This document shows, piece after piece, positions 20,486-28,454 of a stretch of 64,000 bases of DNA. A program made the position numbers and the translations under genes. Origin of the DNA: Coenobita brevimanus (Eukaryota; Arthropoda; Malacostraca; Decapoda; Coenobitidae); the NCBI GenBank assembly GCA_032717465.1, contig JAVRFU010000149.1, positions 18,885 to 82,884 of the forward strand, in the 5' to 3' direction. Positions within the stretch are counted from its first letter, which is position 1. Each line of letters begins with the position of its first letter. The notes under the pieces were generated by a model. That model was given only the letters and a program-made list of their open reading frames with translations. It was not told the DNA's origin and ran no database searches.

Positions 20486-20492
20486 CAGGCAT
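18402..20492 (-). CDS. LINE-A reverse transcriptase ORF, 696 codons, endonuclease-less
   Basis: An uninterrupted frame. The N-terminal half is a basic linker with QGTAWWTEEVKQAVAQKKKA and LFWREVKRVRQ-like segments. RT starts near residue 205 (SGKAPGIDGVCGEMLKHGG). It contains NHRGICLLSIIGKVYGRIL, QGGFRKGRGCVDQIFILRS, MDLEKAYDRVDR (about residue 332), KQGCVMSPWLFNLYMDG, and the active site FADDTVLLSEDE (about 436). The C-terminal region has YGSEAWTLLEGHKSRVRAVE, LRWFGHVERMEGERL (about 620) and a Gly/Arg-rich stretch before RWRDGVERY. Because the element is 5'-truncated, the ATG used here falls in the target-site duplication rather than in LINE-A itself. The protein lacks the endonuclease, so it is unlikely to be autonomously mobile. 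Confidence 0.85.
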   Translation of the reverse strand: MPELEQMGDVEGVCKIFTEEICAACDVVCGRKRRRRGVQGTAWWTEEVKQAVAQKKKAYNEWVRNRGVEEVERRKRELYVERKREVKRLVRESKKRVDEEFGRNLSVKWRGCKKMFWREVKRVRQGGSEVSRGVKDKNGRLLVEKGEKVSRWREHFKELLNVEDGSNASISGWGMAGRRREVRRQEEISRIEVVEAMKKVKSGKAPGIDGVCGEMLKHGGEIVVEWMWKMCRLAWEEGRVPEDWKSGIIIPLYKGKGEKEVCGNHRGICLLSIIGKVYGRILIDRVRERTEKLVGEEQGGFRKGRGCVDQIFILRSLVEKFLEKGKKLYAAFMDLEKAYDRVDRQGLWKVLRIYGVDGKLLNAVKSMYDGAKAAVRVDGELSEFFSLKVELKQGCVMSPWLFNLYMDGVIKEVQGRVVDVGVALVREDSVWKLPVLLFADDTVLLSEDEGELQGLVDEFERVCKKRNLKVNVGKSKVMVFERGEVSECTARLDGEGLENVSTFKYLGSVMSKDGGLEGEVLERVQQGRKVAGSLKALIRNREVSMEVKKLLHDSIVIPTVTYGSEAWTLLEGHKSRVRAVEMSYLRGACGVTWRDGLTNEDIKERCGVDVDVMGSVMRNTLRWFGHVERMEGERLTKRVYVSEVEGGRGRGRPRMRWRDGVERYMREGGVSWEQGSEMAGDRATWRRFVCGHPKRD

Positions 20493-20754
20493 CCCAAGGC
20501 CTTAATAATGTAATGCTGGGATACTCTGAAATAAACCCTGGTAAGCCATATGGTCTGTCACACACGTTACATGCCCACTGTGAGGAACGTTACCAGAAAA
20601 TGATGTAAAGTTTCTCACGCACACCTTTGAACAAAAAATCAAAGTACCTGCACTGAAGTCCAATGATAAAACCCCTGTGTTTGTAATTTAGTATGTTATC
20701 TTTAAGTTTTTATTCTTTCCAAATAGTAAATTGATTTTGCCTGGTACCTGGTGA

Positions 20755-20958
20755 GTGTGCTTTACCATCATGTCTCCAATGACTCCAGCTGATTATTTGA
20801 AGTCTGCTGGTATTCATTTTACAAATGTATCATTGTGGACTGATAGGGAAGCAGCCCACTTCAAGAATAGGTATTCTATGGCAGCCCTAACCTCTTACAA
20901 AGCCATCCACAACTGCAGTTTGTTAGTTGTGTATGGGAAAAATGAGGAAAAAACATGA
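20755..20958 (+). pseudogene. ORF remnant inside foldback element
   Basis: A 67-codon frame containing TPADYLKSAGIHFTNVSLW then TDREAAHFKNRYSMAALTSY. A T/S-D-x-A-x-x-F-K-N-R-Y pattern recalls the catalytic-looking Asp segment of uncharacterised transposase-like proteins common in invertebrate genomes; this is recalled resemblance only. The last 13 codons run into the right inverted-repeat arm. It is probably the remnant of the parental transposon's coding region. Confidence 0.4.
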
Positions 20959-21336
20959 GACACGTTACTCCTGAAATACTTCCATTTAAAGGTCCTGCTA
21001 CATTCTGACCACAACATACAGTATATGTAAACAACTGTAGTGTCAATCACAACTCAAATAGACACATTTTCAGTAAAACACAGTGTCAGCATTCCAAACA
21101 ATAACATACTCTGGTCAGTGATGTTATGAAAATTGCTATATTCAGCACTGGTTTTTCTTTGGTGACATAACATGACAGTTTTTTATGCAGCTTCCCAAGT
21201 TGACAGTTTAGGCTCTCTTTCTCTTTAGATTCATAAAATTCAATGATTAAGCTTTAAAATGATGTATAATTTATATAGTTTTAAGCAATTCTGATTTTGA
21301 CACAAAAGGTTGACATCTTCATGGAATTACCCAAAT
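20916..21336 (-). repeat. Right arm of 421-bp inverted repeat
   Basis: Pairs with 17917-18337. Its outer end abuts the primer-binding region of the + strand Gypsy element within six bases. Confidence 0.95.
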
Positions 21337-21606
21337 AAACATGGTGGCAGCTGATGGAAGTGGAGCTGAGAAGAGAATGTGGTCTGCAGTATAAGCCATT
21401 TGAGTGATATGGCCTGCTGCTACTCCTGGCGAAATTTTGAAGTGGATGTTAGCCTGCTGGGGAACCTTCACATTCTTCCTGCTTGTGAGTGAACTGGTCC
21501 CCTACAATCTACTGATGTTCCTGCCTACAGCCTGTGAGTAGACGGATCTCCTTTGACCTGCAACCTATTGATAAGTTCCTGTAACCTACTAGCCTCACCC
21601 ACCAAG

Positions 21607-24600
21607 ATGAGTACAGACACTGACAGTGAGTGCCGTTATGCTGGTGTCAGAGCCCCTCAGCCCTTCTGTTTGGGGACAAATGTTGCAGAAAACTGGAAGC
21701 TTTTCAAACAGAGATGGAACATGTATGCTCTTCTCTCAAGACTACACACTGAAGAACCCAACATCCAGGTAGCTACGTTCCTACAGTATTTAGCAGATGA
21801 TGCCCTCAAAGTATACAATGGTTTTCAGTTTGAAGGTAATGAAGCTGATAGGACAGTGCAAGATATAATCCACAAATCTGATGAGTTTGCCATTGGTGAA
21901 ATTAATGTTACTTATGAGAGATTCATATTTAGTACATGGAACCAGCAAGAAGGGGAACCCTTTGATAAATTTTACTCAGATTTGCAAACTCTTGTAAAGA
22001 CTTGTGATTACTGTGACACATGTAAAGCTTCCCTGATGAAGGACAGAATTGTGTTAGGCATTCATGACTCCAGTGTTCGTACTGAGCTACTTAAAACAAG
22101 AAATTTGACTTTAGAGAAGTGTATTGATACCTGCAAAGCTGCAGAGAGTGCCATCTCACAGACCCGAGTGTTGAATCCTGTCCCTGAAACTGTGAACAAG
22201 GTCAGATCTAGGACAGACAGTTGTGCCCAAGCAAATAGTTCCAACAGTGTAGCTAGGAAATGTAAGTTTTGTGGTCTTTCACATGTGTTTGCAAGAAATA
22301 AATGTCCAGCTGTAGGGAAAGTATGCCTGAAGTGTGGGGAAAGAGACCATTTTGCAAGGATGTGTCGTGTTAAAGCCTCTGTCAATGCCACTGTAAAATC
22401 CTCGAACTTCAAAAAGAAAGCTGTACATCAGGTTGCTGAGAGTGAACCAGATGCCCAGCCCCATGGGGCATCCAGTTTGGATGAAGAGTGGGTTAACACA
22501 GTACATTACATGCCTGTAAACTCTGTAAAATCTCCCAAGAAAGATGTTAAGTGTTGCATGTTAATTGATGATAATGAGGTAATTTTTCAGATCGACACTG
22601 GCTCATCAGTTAATGCCCTACCACTACAATATGCAAAAAATGTACAGAAGACTAAGAGAATCCTTACTACCTGGAATAACTCTGTTCAGACTCCTGTGGG
22701 TGTGTGCAGGAGAAGCATTAAAAATCCCAAAAATGGTAAGAAATATTCTGTGGAGTTTGTGGTGTTTGAAGGAAATTTAGTCCCTCTCTTAGGTCTTGGG
22801 GCTAGCAAACAGATGGATCTGATAACTGTTAATGAAGATGTATTTGAACGTGTGGATAATGTGAAAGTGAGTGAGTCTGACTGTAATAGTGACATGTTGA
22901 GTAATACCGGCACTGATGGTTTAGGTACTCTGCCAGGTCTACAGTCATTGTCAGTAGACCCCCAGGTGAAGCCAACCATCATGCCTGATAGAAGGGTCTC
23001 TGTTGCACTTAGACCAAAGCTGAAAACTGAACTTGATAGACTAGAGAACTTAGGTGTCACTGTGCCAGTTAGTGAGCCGACTGAATGGGTGAGCCAGATT
23101 GTGGTTGCACCAAAGAAGAATGGTGACATCAGAATTTGTATAGACCCTCGTGAACTCAACAAAGCACTGCTCCGAGAGCGTTTTACTCTTCCTGTACTTG
23201 AGGATACATTGCATGAGTTGAGCCAGTCAAAAGTCTTCTCTAAAGCAGATCTTGCTTCTGGTTACTGGCACATCAAACTTGATGAAAAATCTAGCTACCT
23301 AACCACTTTTCAAACGTGTTTTGGGAGATACCGCTGGGTTAGACTACCCTTTGGTTTATCAGTGTCATCAGAAATCTTTCAGAAAAGACTACTTGAAACT
23401 TTACAAGGTGTACCTGGTGTAATTTGCATAGCTGATGATGTGATAATTCATGGGAAATCTCTGGAAGAGCATGACGCCAACTTGAAGCAGTTCTTTGAGA
23501 GGTGTCAGAGAATGAATATAAAACTGAATGAAGACAAGCTCACTCTGAGAACTGACAATGTAAAATTTATGGGTCACTGTATTACAAAAGATGGCCTGGT
23601 AACTGATCCTGACAAAATCCGAGCCATATGTGAGTATCCAGCACCTACTAATGTTGTGGAGCTAAGGCGTTTTCTAGGTATGGTCAATTATCTTGCTAGG
23701 TTTCTGCCCAACTCAGCATCTGTTTTGTACCCCTTGCATAATCTTGTAAAGAAGGATGTTTCTTGGGTTTGGTCAGCAAGCCAACAAGAAGCATTCAACT
23801 GAATTAAGTGTATGATCACCAATAGCCCCGTACTCACATTTTACAACCCCTGTGATGAGCTTACCCTAGAAAACGATGCTAGTGAATATGGTCTGGGTTC
23901 AGCATTAATGCAAAATGGGAAGCCTGTAGCCTTTGCCAGTCACTCCTTATCTAACTCTGACAGAAATTATGCTCAAATTGAAAAAGAAATGTTAGCCGTT
24001 GTATACGGATTAGAGAAATTTCATCACTACACATATGGGAGATCGGTCAGGGTCCTCACAGATCACAGACCTCTTGTATTCATAGCAAACAAGCCACTAT
24101 CTCGTGCCCCACGACGACTCCAGGCGATGCTCCTTCACGCTCAAGACTACCAGTATCAACTATTTTACCGTCCTGGCAAAGAAATCCCCATTGCTGATGC
24201 TCTTTCACGTGCTCCCCTGCCTGACACAGGAGATGACTCTTTCTCAGTTAACAGTCTAGCCTACTCCCAGTTCAGGGAATCTCGCCTTCAAGAAATACGG
24301 CATGCCACAGAAAAGGACCCAACGTTAAGACTGCTCAAGGATGTCATCGTTCAAGGGTGGCCTGATGAGAAAGGTCACCTTCCAGACTGCCTAGCCCCAT
24401 ATTACAGTTATCGAGAGGAGATGTCTGTACAAGATGGTGTTATTCTTAGAGGAGAGAGGGTGGTAATCCCTAGCTCTATGCGATATGAGATGATGGAGAA
24501 GGTGCACGCTGGCCACTCGGGTATAAACTCCTGCCTACGACGTGCAAGGGAGTTAATCTACTGGCCTAGGATGTCTTCGGAAATTCGTCAGTTTGTGGAG

Positions 24601-25572
24601 TCCTGTGACGTCTGTTCCTCCTATTCACTTAAGCAATCCCCTGAGCCCCTGTATCAACATGAACTTCCAGAACGTCCCTGGGAAAAAGTGGCAACTGACT
24701 TGTTCACCATCCAAAACCGAAACTATCTGGTAACTGTTGATTACTTTAGTCAGTTCACTGAAGTTGACTACCTTCCAGAGATAACTTCAGAAGCCATCGT
24801 CACAAAACTTAAGCACCACTTTGCTCGACATGGCATACCTGACGTTGTGATCAGTGATAATGGTCCACAGTTTTCCTCTCATCAGTTTCAGTCATTTGCA
24901 AAGAAGTGGAAATTTTGCCATGAAACTTCTAGTCCTGGAAACCCCAAGTCCAATGGTGCAGCTGAAGCCGCTGTAAAATCTGTCAAGCTCATGATGAAGA
25001 AGTGCCATCGGGCCAAAGAAGACCCCTACCTTGGATTGCTGAACATGCGCAATACCCCTCAAGAAGGTATGGCAACCAGTCCTGCTCAGCGGCTTATGGG
25101 GCGTCGCACCAAGACATTGATCCCTGCTATTAATGCTCGCTTGCAGCCAAATATCATTGCTGGAGAACGAGAATGCATGGAGAAGAAAAGAGCCAGCACT
25201 GCAGAACACTACATGCATAGAAGAAGCCTCAAACCCTTGTCCGTTGGAGATACTGTGCGAGTACAACCAATAGACGATCCAAAGAAGGAGTGGAAGGAAG
25301 CCACTGTAGAGAAGCAACTTAGTCCCCGAGCTTATGAAGTAACAACGAAGGATGGAGGTACATACAGGAGAAACCGTCAACAACTGCGATCATCTAAACC
25401 AGCCAGAACACACAAGAGTCGGCCCAATGATGATAAGACAACACTGGCAGGTGATGCATCCTTAGAACCTGAGACTGTGAGCTGTGGGGACTGTGTCGGA
25501 TCTCCTTTAGTAAGTGACTATGTAACCTGGTCAGGTAGGACAGTTAAAGCACCAAGGAGACTGGACTTGTAG
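21607..25572 (+). pseudogene. Gypsy Gag-Pol polyprotein with a single in-frame stop
   Basis: A fused Gag-Pol frame. The first Met with good context is 21607 (MSTDTDSEC); the frame is open from 21553. Order: Gag (to about 22250); a cysteine-rich zinc-knuckle region ending CLKCGERDHFARMC (about 22328-22370); aspartic protease IDTGSSVNALP (about 22592); RT with RICIDPRELNKAL and the active site CIADDVIIHG (about 23425); a TGA at 23800-23802; RNase H with LENDASEYGLGSAL and LTDHRPL; integrase with an H-x3-H...C-x2-C finger (VHAGHSG to ESCDVC) and the D,D,E residues in VTVDYFS, ISDNGPQF and NGAAEAAV. The C-terminus is SGRTVKAPRRLDL. The frame continues after the TGA, so one substitution is the only visible break. 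Confidence 0.88.
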
Positions 25573-25573
25573 G

Positions 25574-25861
25574 AATAATGTACCGTACAGTGTACCATTT
25601 TGCACTGTGATTAATCTTGCCCTTCAAGGAAATAATAATTATTCATTTTTTTTTTAAATATGTGTGGTCTGTAAGGAATTATTGGGTTCTATACAGCACT
25701 TTATTTCCAAAGAATGTAAATGGAGTGCAACACCCAACACTTGATATATGTCCAACTGTCTACTGAATACCTAATCTTATCATGATTGATTATGCTTTAT
25801 TTATTAAAGGGGTAAGGTGTTTCGTGCTTTGCATGTCAGGATTGATTATGTGTCTTTTACG
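25574..25861 (+). other. 3' non-coding part of the Gypsy element
   Basis: Between the polyprotein stop and the polypurine tract. It contains two imperfect copies of a GATTGATTATG...AAAGG motif (25781-25814 and 25843-25868). The upstream one resembles a second, weaker polypurine site (TTAAAGGGG). Confidence 0.5.
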
Positions 25862-25873
25862 AAAGGAGGAAGA

Positions 25874-26046
25874 TGTTACGTATTTTGAATTAGATGCGCT
25901 TGGCGCGCTACCCACAATGCTCAGCTGTTTTGTGTTGAGGGTCAGATTCGAAAGCTAGAGAATAAACACCGCTGTCTCACTCCACCCATCTCTTGTTTGA
26001 CTACCCTGCCTCGCCAGTATATCTTCACGGCAAACGACATAATACA
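25874..26046 (+). repeat. Candidate 3' LTR of the + strand Gypsy element
   Basis: Begins TGTTACG right after the polypurine tract and contains an AATAAA at about 25963 that could serve as polyadenylation signal. It ends tentatively at AATACA. The right end is uncertain because there is no partner LTR to compare. Confidence 0.5.
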
Positions 26047-26084
26047 CAAGAACACGAAACACTAGCCCTCCCAGGCGTAGCATT

Positions 26085-26206
26085 CAAGAACACACAACAC
26101 ATCCATCTAATCACTGTCCTCTGTATGTCTGAGCCAATGAATATCCTCTTCCTTTACTGCCCATGTCTCACTACCATCCAGCATTACACTCCTAACACAT
26201 GTCCAA
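26085..26206 (-). mobile_element. LINE-D fragment
   Basis: Matches the minus-strand LINE-D block around 15590-15710 (the IRWMCSAS to VMLYGSETW coding stretch). Both ends are broken. Confidence 0.75.
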
Positions 26207-26280
26207 GATGAATATAATTTCCTGACCAACACATATACAACATAAGGTCCAATACTTAGACTTCCTTTACTTAGCCTAAG

Positions 26281-26395
26281 GTGCCTTCATGTGGTGGCAC
26301 TGATGTGTGTGAGTGGTGGAGCTGCCCAGGTATTTAAACATCCCTCAACACCTTCCCTATCTCTGCTTGGAGGAGGATGGAAAAAAAAATATGTT
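26281..26395 (+). repeat. Partial S repeat
   Basis: The 'tgccttcatgtggtggcactgat' start followed by the 'aaacatccctcaac' middle. It ends at the GGAGGATGG motif before the hairpin. Confidence 0.5.
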
Positions 26396-26458
26396 CATCC
26401 TTGGTTTGTATAAATCCACCAACTGTGTAAATTAAAATAAAAAAAGAACTGACGCTAA

Positions 26459-26835
26459 AGAGGGATGCCTTCACCTGGTGACACTAATATACAACCTCCC
26501 TCAACCCACAATTTCAAATAAGGAGGATGGTGGAGAGGATGGAGAGTGAGAGGCTAATGAAGATAATGTATGTGAGTGAGGTGGAGGGGAGGAGAGGGAG
26601 GGGGAGGCCAAGGATGAGATGGAGGAATGGAGTGGAGAGGTATATGAGAGAGAGGGGTGTGAGCTGGGAGCAGGGCAGCGAAATGGCGGGGGACAGGGCG
26701 ACATGGAGGCGATTTGTTTGTGGACAACCCTTACGGGATTAAGGCGTCTGGTAATAGATAGACAGAGAGATAGGATGGTGGACTGCAGGAGAAGAGCAAC
26801 ATCAGCCTGCAGTCCACTATATTTCAGAATCTACC
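26459..26835 (+). repeat. S repeat split by a LINE-A insertion
   Basis: S sequence runs 26459-26534, is interrupted by LINE-A, and resumes at 26772. The resumed part contains the perfect 12-bp stem GTGGACTGCAGG...CCTGCAGTCCAC (about 26778-26817). AGGATGGTGGA occurs on both sides of the insertion (26524-26534 and 26772-26782). Confidence 0.75.
26535..26771 (+). mobile_element. LINE-A 3' end inserted in S repeat
   Basis: A plus-strand 5'-truncated LINE-A of about 237 bp, from the GHVERMEGER coding region through RFVCGQP and the 3' UTR to a degraded GATA tail (about 26750-26771). An 11-bp target-site duplication brackets it. This is a textbook target-primed insertion. Confidence 0.85.
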
Positions 26836-26944
26836 TTTTGATTCACTTTCATTGCTTCACCCACAGATAAACAAACCGAGATACATGAAAGCAACAAAAC
26901 CACACGTGCCCTATGGTAACATGCCACACATACCTTCACTATCA

Positions 26945-26962
26945 GCGCGCGCACGCGCACAT

Positions 26963-27003
<41 letters not shown>
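26945..27003 (+). repeat. Alternating GC/CA run
   Basis: GCGCGCGCACGCGCAC passes into (CA)n. This is continuous alternating purine-pyrimidine DNA of the kind prone to Z-form. Confidence 0.9.
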
Positions 27004-27005
<2 letters not shown>

Positions 27006-27149
27006 GATTCATATCCTGATGGGCCTGAAGCAATAACAAGAAGAAAGAGGCATCACATTCACACACTTACCACATTGTACAGGGCAGGTGTTGGGGTTAA
27101 CGTCCATTACAGTTTCAAGTTAGCTGGGGATTCCTCTTCTTCTTCTTTC

Positions 27150-27195
27150 TGCCTCTCTCTAGGCAGCTTCCACGGCTGACAATCAACTCACGCAC
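27150..27195 (-). other. Exon-like motif after a splice acceptor
   Basis: On the minus strand TATATTTTTCAG is followed by GTGCGTGAGTTGATTGTCAG and then CCGTGGAAGCTGCCT. A homologous acceptor and start is at 55731 downward (GTTAGAGTTGACTCAGCC, then GTGGAAACTGCC), and a shorter similarity follows the acceptor at 12807. It could be a duplicated exon or a repeat that carries this motif. Confidence 0.3.
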
Positions 27196-27302
27196 CTGAA
27201 AAATATATTACACAATTAGTCCTTTCCTTCTGAACCTTAAGTTTACCTGGTAAGAAACGTATCTGGTGGCATCAAGAACAATATCATTTGGGGACAACAA
27301 CA

Positions 27303-27362
27303 GGGTGACATGGAGGCAATTTGTTTGTGGCCACCCCTGGAGGCGTCTGGCAATAGATTGAT
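27303..27362 (+). mobile_element. LINE-A 3' tip
   Basis: The last 60 bp of LINE-A ('gacatggaggcaatttg' to 'ggcaatagattgata'), inserted or left directly next to the LINE-C fragment's poly-T. Confidence 0.8.
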
Positions 27363-27363
27363 A

Positions 27364-27612
27364 CTTTTTTTTTTTTTAATGCACAGAAGGAACACAAGGC
27401 TACAAGCCCACAAGATTGTTCCCTCCAAGAAAAAATAAAAACACGATAACAGAAGCCATATTCAAGACCCAATCATTTCAAGATGCCTGGACACACTGTA
27501 TTTAAAACACTAAAGATCACAGACAGTAGGAAATACAAAGACAGTTCCAGAGTTGACCTGTTGCATACATGAAGTACTGAATGTAATGGTTAACTCTTGC
27601 ATTTGAGAGTTT
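27364..27612 (-). mobile_element. LINE-C 3' end
   Basis: A T-run (poly-A on the minus strand) is followed by the LINE-C 3' UTR and the C-terminal coding block around RVNHYSQSFIYATGQLWN. It is 5'-truncated after about 250 bp. Confidence 0.85.
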
Positions 27613-27621
27613 ACATATTAC

Positions 27622-27990
27622 TATCTATCTATCCATCTATCTTTTGCCAGACGCCATAATCTCGTACGGGGTGGCCATTTGACTCTGAGTTATTTGTTTT
27701 ACAGGGAGGGGCACTAACCCTCCACCAACCCACTTGACACGTAGGGAGCACGTATGGTTTGGTTATATGGTTACCACCCAGTGTTGTAAATGGTTTCTTG
27801 GCTTACAGGAAACCATTTGGCTTGTCACTCAATGTAAAGCCACCTATAACGGAAAGAAAAGCAATAAGAAGTGACAGGAAAGATGGGAGAAATAGGAAGA
27901 GAGGAGGGCAAGCACAGAAAAAGAATGATAAAGGCTAAGGAAGAAGTAGGCAGCATTACATCAAGACAGGTTATCATTCTCATTATTTAT
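27622..27990 (-). repeat. LINE-A tip joined to repeat G
   Basis: Minus strand: a (TATC) tail and about 45 bp of LINE-A 3' end (27622-27680) are directly followed by repeat G (27680-27990). G's recognisable pieces are 'caccaacccacttg', 'ggttatatggttaccaccca' and 'ttggcttgtcactcaatgta'. The same junction recurs at about 38985-39300 and 62690-63005. Confidence 0.65.
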
Positions 27991-28454
27991 AACCAAATCA
28001 AAGCATTATAGTGTTTTAACAAGTTCTTGATATTATGTCAAAGTTACCATCACATGATGTTTATATATTTATTTTAAATTTAAGTTTTGCTGATTCTATG
28101 AATATTATCAATGTCAATATTTTTCATTTCCTTGTACGGTCCAAAATGAGCATATGGTCAATTAATTTCATCAATCAAATGTCAACTGTAACGAACTCTC
28201 TGAGGAAACTGAAGAACCTTCTCAGAATTACAACACATCAGGTTTGGTAAGTAGGGCAGACACAGCCAACCATCCTGCCTACAATTTCAGTCTTACTCTG
28301 CCTGGCATTGCACTTCCACCACCGCTCTGCTACTTACCTAGACCCATTTGACTGTAATTTGGCCTACAATTTCTGTCTCTCCATCCTGAATACTGAGCTG
28401 TAACAACAAATTTACACTAGAATAAGATGCTAGTCCTGACTAAGTGTCATGAAA
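27991..28454. other. Unassigned interval
   Basis: AT-rich. A 71-codon frame (28035-28250) has no recognisable features. No repeat family was identified. Confidence 0.4.

Larger units (their letters stand above)
17917..21336. mobile_element. Foldback / long-TIR DNA element with nested LINE-A
   Basis: Two 421-bp arms (17917-18337 and 20916-21336) are reverse complements with about five mismatches. Their outermost sequence is ATTTGGGTAATTCCA(C/T)GAAG. Between the arms lie about 2.58 kb, of which 2.11 kb is a LINE-A insertion. The original loop was therefore only about 470 bp and the original element about 1.3 kb. The right part of the loop holds an ORF remnant (20755-20958). No target-site duplication is obvious at the outer ends. 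Long-armed foldback and TIR elements are usually DNA transposon derivatives; the superfamily is not determined here. Confidence 0.8.
21342..26046 (+). mobile_element. Gypsy-type LTR retrotransposon, + strand, 5' LTR missing
   Basis: The internal region starts with a primer-binding-site-like TGGTGGCAGC at 21342 and ends with a purine tract, AAAGGAGGAAGA (25862-25873). It is followed by a candidate 3' LTR starting TGTTACG at 25874. The polyprotein lies between. The matching 5' LTR is not present: only AAACA lies between the foldback arm and the PBS, and no TGTTACG-type sequence occurs upstream in the window. The element is therefore truncated or rearranged at its 5' side. Confidence 0.85.

Noticed and set aside
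18772..20505. Long plus-strand open frames opposite LINE-A (264 and 257 codons)
   Set aside because: Shadows of the minus-strand RT gene. Composition is the complement of its GA-rich codons.
22062..25383. Minus-strand frames within the plus-strand Gypsy polyprotein
   Set aside because: Antisense shadows. All recognisable domains are on the + strand.
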